A stretch of DNA of 64,000 nucleotides, taken from contig NZ_FOQV01000016.1 in NCBI RefSeq assembly GCF_900113835.1, positions 1-64,000 on the forward strand, in the 5' to 3' direction. This document shows positions 17,898 to 25,117 of this stretch, in pieces (within the stretch, counting starts at the first letter, position 1; the number at the start of each line of letters is the position of its first letter). The notes beneath the pieces were generated by a model. The model did not search any database and had not been told where the DNA came from. It was given only the letters and a program-made list of their open reading frames with translations. The translations under genes and the position numbers were made by a program. The DNA comes from Allobosea sp. OK403. Its GTDB lineage: Bacteria; Pseudomonadota; Alphaproteobacteria; Rhizobiales; Beijerinckiaceae.

Positions 17898-18304
17898 TCA
17901 TGCCGCCCGGTCCATCACCAACAGTCCCGGCACGCGTTCGAATTCCGCCTTGTTAAGCGTCACCAGCGCGGCGCCGTGGCGGCGGGCTTGGCCCGCGATG
18001 AGATAGTCGTATGGGCCGATCGGCGTGCCGCGCATTTCCAGCGCGGCGCGGATCTCGCCGGCATGGGCGGCATCGTCCTCCTTAAAGGGAAGAACGGCGA
18101 TGCCGAGGCTGAGGAAGTTCTCCAGGAGCTGTTCCGCCGCCTCGCGCCGCTCGCTCCTAGCGAAGCCGTAGCGCAGCTCATAGAGCGCCACGACCGGCAG
18201 GCGATCGGCGTGCCCGCGCGCAACTGCTCGCCGAGCCGACGGCGCAGCGCCGAGCTGCGGCCGTTGACGATCCAGAGAACGATATTGGCGTCGAGGCAGA
18301 TCAT
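17898..18304 (-). pseudogene. vapC: vapC-type PIN-domain toxin, one-base frameshift
   Basis: The first frame from ATG 18304 reads MICLDANIVLWIVNGRSS, the classic PIN start with its first catalytic Asp, but loses homology after GTPIA. The second frame resumes LPVVALYELRYGFARSERRE and continues to GPYDYLIAGQARRHGAALVT and KAEFERVPGLLV, which carries the later acidic residues. Restoring one base near 18198-18203 gives a normal VapC of 135 residues. So either the toxin is dead by a single-base deletion, or the base was lost in sequencing. VapC is a tRNA- or rRNA-cleaving ribonuclease neutralised by VapB. The start overlaps the vapB stop (ATGA). Confidence 0.8.
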
Positions 18305-18576
18305 CCGTTGAAGAACACGCGCGGATCGGGATCAACAGGCGCATCCTCCGGGAGGCCCTCGGGCAGGAAGCCCTTGGCGCCCATCGCGTCGAGCTCCGCC
18401 CAGAACCGGTCAAGGTCGATCGGCGGCTTCTCCATCGGCTCAAGGATCACCTTGTCGCCGACCTTGCTGACGCGCACCTCCTTGCCTTCGAAGCGGAACC
18501 CCTTGGGGAGGCACACAGCCTGGCTGCGGCCATGAATAAACAGCTTCGCAGTGCGCTTTTCGTCTGCCCTCGGCAT
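18301..18576 (-). CDS. vapB: VapB-type antitoxin (AbrB/MazE-like DNA-binding domain)
   Basis: A 91-residue protein from ATG 18576. Residues about 8-45 hold an AbrB-type swapped-hairpin domain (AKLFIHGRSQAVCLPKGFRF, then GKEVRVSKVGDKVILEP). The acidic/proline C-terminal tail (PIDLDRFWAELDAMG, DPDPRVFFNG) would wrap the PIN toxin. It is encoded first with its stop overlapping vapC, the usual order, and would autoregulate the pair. With vapC frameshifted it may persist as an orphan antitoxin. Confidence 0.87.
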   Translation of the reverse strand: MPRADEKRTAKLFIHGRSQAVCLPKGFRFEGKEVRVSKVGDKVILEPMEKPPIDLDRFWAELDAMGAKGFLPEGLPEDAPVDPDPRVFFNG

Positions 18577-18731
18577 CGCGCGCTTCCTTCGACATCTACC
18601 CGAGATAGATATCAAATCGCGAGCGCTTCGGTCGACTCTTTGAGCAGCGCCGGCAGGCCTTTCCAGCGGATGCGATGGCCCTAACAGCCAGGCAAGTTAT
18701 CTTGGTCAGTCGGCTCGCTCATAACCGCGCC

Positions 18732-18778
18732 GTCATCCTGGACAAGCCGCGCAGCGGCGCAGCTACGGCCAGGATGAC
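18732..18778. repeat. Palindromic intergenic element, short form (copy 3 of 3)
   Basis: GTCATCCTGG and CCAGGATGAC are perfect 10-bp inverted ends around GC-rich core sequence containing GACAAGCCGCGCAGCGGCGC. It shares the ends and the GACAAGCCGCG segment with the copies at 5735 and 10508, but lacks the middle section with the GGATCC pair. It lies 30 bases after the GSCFA gene stop, so on that transcript it could serve as a 3' end structure. Confidence 0.75.
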
Positions 18779-18807
18779 GGCGTGGTTCCGAGTATAACAA
18801 CCAGCCT

Positions 18808-19845
18808 CTAAGCCGCTTCCGAGCGCGCAGCCTCGCCGCTGAGATAGCTGCGTTCGAAATGGCTCATCACGCAGGAGACCATGTCGCGCGCGACATGGAG
18901 CTGGTCTTCCTGGAAGGCCAGAGCGCGTGGCGAATTGAGCACGATCTCGTAACTCGGGAAGTAGTCGACGAAGTCGAAGCGCCGGAAGAGCTCTTCGGCG
19001 ACCGCTCGCAGCACCGATTTCGAGCCGCTATTGGCGACGATGACGTCGGCGTCCTTGAAGGTCGCGCCCAGTGGCACCGGCGAGACGGTGACGACGAAGC
19101 GCATCTCCGGATGGCAATGCTCGCGGATCATCGCGATGATCTGCAGCATGTCGGCAAGCGTCGCCTCATAGCCGTAATCGATGAATCGGAAGCGCTCCGG
19201 CATGCGCGCGAGCCAGGCCGGGCCGGGATGGGCGTTCATCGCAAGCCCCGTCTCCGCATCGAGCCAGGTCTCGGTCAGGCCCAGGGTGAAGAAGCAGATG
19301 CGCGCCTGCTTGATCGTCGCGGTCGCGGCGCTCAGGCGCTTGCGGTTGGCGAAGGCGGTCTCGCGGTCGAGCAGGCGCAGGCCGCTGGCATGCGGATCGA
19401 ACCACTGGTCCGGCGCGAGTTCGATCAGGCCGTCATGCGGATAACTCTCGTCGAGCAGCACGCGCTTCAGTTCATGCGTCATCGAGCGCACCGAATATTT
19501 GTTCAGCGCGCCCCGGCTCAATTCGCCGCCCGCGGCCCCGCCGCCGCGCCCGGTCGTGGCGTCCCAGGTCTCGAAATGCTCGGCCGGCACGCCATGGCCC
19601 CGGGTGACCAGCGACAGGCCGCGCATCATCAGGACGTTCTCGACCTCGCGCGCGAAGCAGGAGCCCATGGTGAAGATCGGCCAGGACGGATCGATCTGGA
19701 ATTTCGGCTTGTGCTCGATCTGGACGAAATCGCCGGTGGTCAGCCGGGCTTTCGCCATCCGCTCGGCCTTGCCCGAGGTCCAGCCGCGAACCGGGTTGCC
19801 GCGCATGATCGAGAGCGCGGTGCCTGCGTCGTATTCGATCTTCAT
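18808..19845 (-). CDS. GSCFA family protein
   Basis: A 345-residue protein with the family-naming motif MGSCFAREV near residue 60, an SGNH-hydrolase-like catalytic block, and a later block with FVVTVSPVPLGATF near residue 252. GSCFA proteins are thought to be SGNH-like esterases or acyltransferases, often in polysaccharide loci. Here the gene follows a pyruvyltransferase-like gene by 100 bases on the same strand, as the probable last member of the glycan operon. The ATG at 19845 follows AGGAG. A role in trimming or adding acyl groups on the surface glycan is inferred from family and context. Confidence 0.85.
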   Translation of the reverse strand: MKIEYDAGTALSIMRGNPVRGWTSGKAERMAKARLTTGDFVQIEHKPKFQIDPSWPIFTMGSCFAREVENVLMMRGLSLVTRGHGVPAEHFETWDATTGRGGGAAGGELSRGALNKYSVRSMTHELKRVLLDESYPHDGLIELAPDQWFDPHASGLRLLDRETAFANRKRLSAATATIKQARICFFTLGLTETWLDAETGLAMNAHPGPAWLARMPERFRFIDYGYEATLADMLQIIAMIREHCHPEMRFVVTVSPVPLGATFKDADVIVANSGSKSVLRAVAEELFRRFDFVDYFPSYEIVLNSPRALAFQEDQLHVARDMVSCVMSHFERSYLSGEAARSEAA

Positions 19846-19945
19846 CGGTATGCTCCTGCCGCTACGGACCGCCGGCGTCGCCGCCGCGGGCCCCCTCTAG
19901 AAAACCGATCGGAAGGGCACCGGTAAGAGCCGGCGCCCTGCCCGC

Positions 19946-21406
19946 TCACATCCGGTGCGGCACGCCGTTCGCCACCAGGAAATTCCGCATGCGGTCATAG
20001 GATTGGGCATAGGATTTCGAGAGCGCGTTCAGCGCCGCCTCCTGATAGACGGCGCGCCAGCCGCCCTCGGCCAGCGCCGCTTCCGGCACGACCGGAATCT
20101 TCAGCGTCTCCGCCAGTTCCTGGCTGCGCGTGTCATAGGCGACGAGCACGCCGGGCACGCCATGCGCCACCGCCGGCAGAACGCCATGGACGCGGTAGCC
20201 GACCGCGAGGTCGAGGCCGGCAGCGAATTCGTCGTAGCGCTCGACATCGAAGAAGCTGAACAGCTTCTTCTCGTAGATGTCGCGCATGCGCGCATCGTCG
20301 GGCCCATCCCACCAGCCGGAATGGACGAATTCGGCGACGGCCTTGGCCTTGGCGGCATCGTCGCGCAGGAAGAAGGCCTTCTCCTCCTGCTCGCCATGCG
20401 AGGACATCACCATGTCGCTCTGGCTGTCGACCTTGAGCAGGGCCTGGCGCTGGTTGCGGATATAGGTCTCGGGATTGGCCGTGTAGCTGCTGTCGAACTC
20501 GCGGCGCAGGCTGAAGGCGACCTTACGGATCTCGCGCTGGTCGGGAATCTTGATGGCGAGGTCGCGGTTGCGGGTGCGGAAGATCGAGGGGCAGCCGACG
20601 ACCTCGACATTCTTGACGCCGTTATGCCGCAGCGTCTCGGCGCTGAAGGCGCCGCGCACGCCGATGGCGGCGCAGCGATCCCCGACGATGCTCCAGAATC
20701 GCTTCGAGCCCTCGGAAAGCTCGATCGCGCGGTTCAGGCTCGCCTGCGCGCCGACGCCGATGGCGTAGACCGGCAGCTTGACGCGCTCCAGCACCTCGAC
20801 GGCGCGGAACCACTCCATCTTCTCATGGATGAAGTTCGAGCCGCGCACGAAGACATAGTCGAACTCGCTGGCGTAGCGCTCGATATCGGCCTCGGTCGGG
20901 TTCATGATCTTCATCGGCTCGAGATGCGCGTAGCGCAGGAGCTTCAGCGTCGAGTCGTAGACGATCATGTCGCCGATGTTGAAATAGTCGGAGAGCAGCT
21001 TCTCCATCGGCGCGCGATACCAGCGCACCTTGTCGTGGTCGTAGACCTCGCCGGCCGGGTAGATCACCAGCGCTCTCAGTGCCTTCGTGGTCGCGACAGG
21101 CCTCAGATACGAGCCCGGGGCGAGCGCTCCCGTCGCCGCATCCATGACCGCGACCGAATGCGGGCGCCCGTCGGGCAGGCGCGGCAGCGGTATGGTGAGT
21201 TCGGCAACGGTCGCATCGCCGGGAACCAGCACGCCTGGATGAATCGTGGCGTAGTCCTGCCCATCGAGCAGAAGCCGCAGATCCGGCCAGCCGCCCTCCG
21301 GCCGGCGGGCGGCCGAGACGACGATCTCGCTCGTCGTTGCGCGCAGGATCTTCACGGCCTGCCCTGTCGAGCTGGCGGTGGCGAGGTTGAGCACGGGCGC
21401 GTTCAT
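19946..21406 (-). CDS. Polysaccharide pyruvyltransferase family protein with N-terminal beta domain
   Basis: A 486-residue protein. Residues about 110-470 match the pyruvyltransferase (CsaB/WcaK-like) fold: VIYPAGEVYDHDKVRWY, EFDYVFVRGSNFIHEKMEW, VYAIGVGAQAS, and near the end GYRVHGVLPAVAHGVPGVLV with YDTRSQELAETLKIP. The first 105 residues form an extra beta-rich module (RRPEGGWPDLRLLLDG, LPDGRPHSVAVMD) that the paralogue at 22587-23774 lacks. The family adds pyruvate ketals from PEP to sugars, although many members are uncharacterised. The start overlaps the preceding stop (ATGA). Confidence 0.88.
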   Translation of the reverse strand: MNAPVLNLATASSTGQAVKILRATTSEIVVSAARRPEGGWPDLRLLLDGQDYATIHPGVLVPGDATVAELTIPLPRLPDGRPHSVAVMDAATGALAPGSYLRPVATTKALRALVIYPAGEVYDHDKVRWYRAPMEKLLSDYFNIGDMIVYDSTLKLLRYAHLEPMKIMNPTEADIERYASEFDYVFVRGSNFIHEKMEWFRAVEVLERVKLPVYAIGVGAQASLNRAIELSEGSKRFWSIVGDRCAAIGVRGAFSAETLRHNGVKNVEVVGCPSIFRTRNRDLAIKIPDQREIRKVAFSLRREFDSSYTANPETYIRNQRQALLKVDSQSDMVMSSHGEQEEKAFFLRDDAAKAKAVAEFVHSGWWDGPDDARMRDIYEKKLFSFFDVERYDEFAAGLDLAVGYRVHGVLPAVAHGVPGVLVAYDTRSQELAETLKIPVVPEAALAEGGWRAVYQEAALNALSKSYAQSYDRMRNFLVANGVPHRM

Positions 21407-22590
21407 GGTGTCTCCTTCACGATCCGGACCTTGATCCGGACGAGGTCCCGCTCCGGCCCGATCTTGCAGCCGGAGACATGTAGCTTCGTCATGAACAGGA
21501 AGGCCTCGTCGCCAGTCGTTTCGAAATTGCGTGAGGGCGAGGCCGGGTCGGCGATCGCGCCATAGGCGTAGCGCTGCTGGTCGCTACAATCCTTGCTCCA
21601 CATCGTCGGATGCGTGACGAGCGTCTGCAGCGGCGTCCAATTCAGCAGGTCGCTCGACCAGCTATAGGCGACGCGCCCGCCGACGACGCCCTTGGACGGG
21701 TCGGGGCCGAGATGGAAGATCGCGAGCCAGCGCCCGCTGGCCTCATGCCGCGTCACCGAGCCGACCGTCGTCGGCAATTCCTTGAGGGGCTGGCAGGGTT
21801 TCGCCTGCGACAGGTCCCCGCGATAGGGATCGACCGCGCGCAGGGTGAAATCCGCGCCGTCATAGGCCCGCCAGCTCGTCGCATCCGCGATAGTCGTCGT
21901 CTTGAACAGGCAGACGCCGGGCTTTTGCCCCTCGCCGCCCGTCGTCGCGATCAGCACGTACCAGGCGCCGTCACGCTGGACGATGTTGGAGGGGTTGAAG
22001 AAGCCGCGATGGCGCCCCTGCCCGACATCCTGCCGGAAGGTCGGGGCCGCAACCACCGTCGGCGGCTGATCGGGGGTAAAGCTGCGCCCGCCATCGCGCG
22101 AGCGCGCCGCGGTCACGACATTGTACCAGCAGCTCATCGCCTCCTTGAAGCGACAGGCGCCGGGATGCTCATTGGCGTGATACTCGTCATGCATCAGCGC
22201 GAAGACGTCGCGGCCATTGCCGGTCCAGGTCGCGCCGATCCAGCTGAAATCGCTGAAATCGCCGGGATTGGCGCTGCGCTTGGCCTGGAAGGCGATGGCG
22301 CAGGACGAGGCGACCCGGTCGAGTCCACGGCCGATCATGGCACGGCTGCGATGGTGGCTCGCAAAAGCAACGACCTCGCCGCGATCGTCGCGATAGGCCC
22401 GCAGCGGCGCGTCGGGGATATCCCATTGCTCGCAGCGCTGCCGGGCCCAGTCGAAGACGGTCTCTTCCTGCGCGCCGGGCGCGATCTCGACGCGGTAGCC
22501 CGACGCCTGCGCGGACAAGGCGGAGGGCACTGCCAGCAGCATGAGCGCCGCCAGCGGCCCCGCAAGCTCGGCGCGACACCGCCGCATCAT
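21403..22590 (-). CDS. Secreted protein, probable five-bladed beta-propeller
   Basis: A 395-residue protein from ATG 22590, overlapping the stop of the upstream pyruvyltransferase-like gene (ATGA). It has a signal peptide, with MLLAVPSALSAQASG around the cleavage site near residue 30. The mature part shows repeated strand-turn patterns typical of five-bladed propellers of the GH43/GH32/sialidase type: SRDGGRSFTPDQPP, GFFNPSNIVQRDGAWYVLIA, RWLAIFHLG and VAYSWSSDLLNW. I cannot identify catalytic acids with certainty, so glycosidase activity is only a possibility. It is embedded between two pyruvyltransferase-like genes, which suggests a periplasmic role in processing or binding the glycan. Confidence 0.7.
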   Translation of the reverse strand: MMRRCRAELAGPLAALMLLAVPSALSAQASGYRVEIAPGAQEETVFDWARQRCEQWDIPDAPLRAYRDDRGEVVAFASHHRSRAMIGRGLDRVASSCAIAFQAKRSANPGDFSDFSWIGATWTGNGRDVFALMHDEYHANEHPGACRFKEAMSCWYNVVTAARSRDGGRSFTPDQPPTVVAAPTFRQDVGQGRHRGFFNPSNIVQRDGAWYVLIATTGGEGQKPGVCLFKTTTIADATSWRAYDGADFTLRAVDPYRGDLSQAKPCQPLKELPTTVGSVTRHEASGRWLAIFHLGPDPSKGVVGGRVAYSWSSDLLNWTPLQTLVTHPTMWSKDCSDQQRYAYGAIADPASPSRNFETTGDEAFLFMTKLHVSGCKIGPERDLVRIKVRIVKETP

Positions 22591-23774
22591 GCGACCTTGC
22601 GCTCCGGCTCGGCAGCGGTGGCCTTCTGCCCGAGCATCTTGTTGTCGACGCGGTTCTCGACCAGGAAGTCGCGCATCGCGCCATAGACCTGCGTGTAGTT
22701 GGCGTTGAAGCGGTCGAAGCGCGCCTGCTCCCAATACTCCTCCAGGCGGAACTCCTGCCCGGAGAAGACGTCGAAGCTCGGGATCTTGAAGGTTTCCGCG
22801 AATTCGACGGTGCGGCTGTCATAGGTGAAGTAGATCGACGGCGTGCCATTGGCGAGCGCCATCAGATTGCCGTGCAAGCGATAGCCGAGCACGAGGTCGA
22901 GCCCGCGCACGAGTTGCTGATATTCGGCGACCACGTCGGAATAGAACATCGCGCTGCGGTAGAGCCGCTCCATCTCCTCATCGAGGAACCATTCATTCGC
23001 CCAGCCATTCTCACGCAGGGCGGCGATCGCCTCCTCCTTCTGCTCGGGCGAGCCGAGCGCGAGCTTCTTCTCCTCGACCTCGCCCTGGGCCATCAGGGTC
23101 ACGTCGAAGCGGCCCGCCATCGTCTTCACCAGATCGCGATGGAAGGTGAGGTAGCGCTGGATGTCCTGGGCATAGTCCCTGGAGACCTCGCGCCGCATCG
23201 TCACCCCGACCGTCTTGACCTGGTCGAGCGCCGGCAGGCGGATCGCGAGATTGGGATTGTTGGCGCGGAAGGCCGTCGGGCAGCCGATGATGCGGACATT
23301 CTTGATGCCGAGCTCATTGAGCACCTCGGCGGAATAGGTGCCGCGCACGCCGAGCGAGGCGGTGGAATCCGCGATCAAGCGCAGCACGGTCTTGGTATCC
23401 TGGCTCAATTCGAGCTTGCCGCTGACGGGCGCCTGCGCGCCGATGCCGAAGGCGATCACCGGGATCTTGAGCCGGCGCAGGACATCGACCGTCCGTTCCC
23501 AGTCCATTTCGGCATGGACATAGTTGGAGCCGCGCAGGAAGACGTAATCGTATTCGGCATTCAGCCGGTCGATCTCTGCCGGGTCGACATGGCTGATCGG
23601 CAAGGCGTCGAGCTGCTCGAAGTTCAAGAGCTTGAGCGAGGAATCGAAGACGAAGGCGTCGCCGATATTGTGATAGTGGTTGATGTGGCTGGCGAGCTGA
23701 CTGTGGTCGTACCAGCGCACATTATCGTGGTCGTAAACCTCCCCGGATGGGCTGATAACGAGGATGCGGGCCAT
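22587..23774 (-). CDS. Polysaccharide pyruvyltransferase family protein
   Basis: A 395-residue single-domain member, paralogous to the protein at 19946-21406. Shared signatures are SPSGEVYDHDNVRWYD near residue 8, EYDYVFLRGSNYVHAEMDW, VIAFGIGAQAPV, and the C-terminal GYRLHGNLMALANGTPSIYF with YDSRTVEFAETFKIPS. ATG 23774 (MARILVIS) follows AAGGGA; an alternative ATG at 23807 overlaps the previous stop (TGATG) and would add MPSGHKKGKAK. The family transfers pyruvate to glycan sugars. Two copies in one operon suggest two acceptor positions or a non-identical activity for one of them. Confidence 0.88.
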   Translation of the reverse strand: MARILVISPSGEVYDHDNVRWYDHSQLASHINHYHNIGDAFVFDSSLKLLNFEQLDALPISHVDPAEIDRLNAEYDYVFLRGSNYVHAEMDWERTVDVLRRLKIPVIAFGIGAQAPVSGKLELSQDTKTVLRLIADSTASLGVRGTYSAEVLNELGIKNVRIIGCPTAFRANNPNLAIRLPALDQVKTVGVTMRREVSRDYAQDIQRYLTFHRDLVKTMAGRFDVTLMAQGEVEEKKLALGSPEQKEEAIAALRENGWANEWFLDEEMERLYRSAMFYSDVVAEYQQLVRGLDLVLGYRLHGNLMALANGTPSIYFTYDSRTVEFAETFKIPSFDVFSGQEFRLEEYWEQARFDRFNANYTQVYGAMRDFLVENRVDNKMLGQKATAAEPERKVA

Positions 23775-23806
23775 CTTTGCTTTTCCCTTTTTATGTCCGC
23801 TTGGCA

Positions 23807-25117
23807 TCAGGCGATCATTGGCGTCGCCGTGCGGCTTGCTGGCATCGGCATGCCTCGCTCAGCGATCAGGCGCTGGTAGAGCGAGACATGGGTCGCGGCG
23901 CATTCGACATGGTTGAGCGGCGGGGTGATGCCGCCGCGCAGCCGTGACCACAGATCCGGCTCGCTCAGCGCCCGGGTCATGCAGTCGACGAGATCCTCCG
24001 GGCTGCCGGAGCGGAAATGCAGGCCGTTGACTTCATCGGTGATCTTCTCGGCCATGCCGCCGAGATTGCTGGAGAGGATCGGCCGGCCGTGGAAGAAGGC
24101 TTCCTGGATGACGATCGGCGAATTCTCCCACCAGATCGAGGGCATCACCACCCAATCGACCGAGCGCATCAGGTTCGGCATCTCATGGTTCTGGAACGCG
24201 CCGCAGAAGCGCACGCGCCGGCCGGCGCTCTCGACGAGCTTGGCGAACTTGTCCTGATAGGCCTGCGGCTGGCGCTCGAGATTGCCGCCATAGACCAGCA
24301 GGATCGAATCCTCGCCCCAGACCGCATCGGGAATGCGCGTCACGGCGTCGATCAGCACATCGGCGCCCTTATAGGGCGTAAGCTGTCCGAAATAGGCAAA
24401 GCGCGAGCGCCGCGCCGTCGGCTCCGGCAGCGGCCGCGGCGGCGCGACCTCGGGCACGTCGATCCCGTTCTCGATCACCGAGAAGCGCTCCTCCGGCAGT
24501 CCCCAGGCCTGGTAGCGCTCGGCGAGGAAGCGGCTCGGCGAGATGTAATGGTCGGCGAGGCCGAGCACGCCCTTGATGAAGGTCTCCCGCGCCAGGAAGC
24601 GGGCCGGCGAGATATCCGGAAAGCAGGCGTTGCAATCCGTCGGCGAGGCCCGGTAGCAGAGCTTGAACGCGCCGGTCTTCACCATCTGGCCGTGATGGTG
24701 GCAGATCGAGAGATATTCGTGGAACGTCACCACGATCAGCGCGTCGGGCAGCGTGTCGCGCACGGCGAAGATGCATTCGAGCCCGAGCCCGATGAAATGG
24801 TGGAAATGCACCACATCGGGCTTGAGGTCGCGCAAGGCCCGAACGAAATCGCGCTCGATCTCCTCCGTGGCGCGGTTCGAGATCAGGAAGTGGTCGTAAT
24901 CCTCGGCATAATAGAGCAGCTCGCCGCCCTGCTGGCGCAGGCTCATCAGCGCCGTTCCGGCATGGCGCGGCGTGGGCGCGCCGACGCGGGCGAGATAATG
25001 CGTGTCGACGCCCTCATGGGCCTGCAGACCCTTATGCAGGTTGTAGGACGCGATCTCCGCGCCTCCGAGCGAAAACGACGGGTGCGCATGGGACACAACA
25101 AGAACCCGCATCGTCAT
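23807..25117 (-). CDS. Glycosyltransferase family 4 protein
   Basis: A 436-residue GT-B glycosyltransferase. The N-terminal domain starts MRVLVVSHAHPSFSLGGAEI with the glycine-rich acceptor loop. The C-terminal domain has FAYFGQLTPYKGADVLIDA and the E-x7-E motif at E331/E339 (SIWWENSPIVIQEAF). An insertion at residues 133-165 contains His133, Cys139, His140, His141, Cys154, Cys162 and Cys165, a possible metal site shared with the paralogue at 28052-29305. It transfers a nucleotide-activated sugar with retention in the cytoplasm; the sugar is unknown. ATGA overlap with the preceding gene. Confidence 0.92.
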   Translation of the reverse strand: MTMRVLVVSHAHPSFSLGGAEIASYNLHKGLQAHEGVDTHYLARVGAPTPRHAGTALMSLRQQGGELLYYAEDYDHFLISNRATEEIERDFVRALRDLKPDVVHFHHFIGLGLECIFAVRDTLPDALIVVTFHEYLSICHHHGQMVKTGAFKLCYRASPTDCNACFPDISPARFLARETFIKGVLGLADHYISPSRFLAERYQAWGLPEERFSVIENGIDVPEVAPPRPLPEPTARRSRFAYFGQLTPYKGADVLIDAVTRIPDAVWGEDSILLVYGGNLERQPQAYQDKFAKLVESAGRRVRFCGAFQNHEMPNLMRSVDWVVMPSIWWENSPIVIQEAFFHGRPILSSNLGGMAEKITDEVNGLHFRSGSPEDLVDCMTRALSEPDLWSRLRGGITPPLNHVECAATHVSLYQRLIAERGMPMPASRTATPMIA

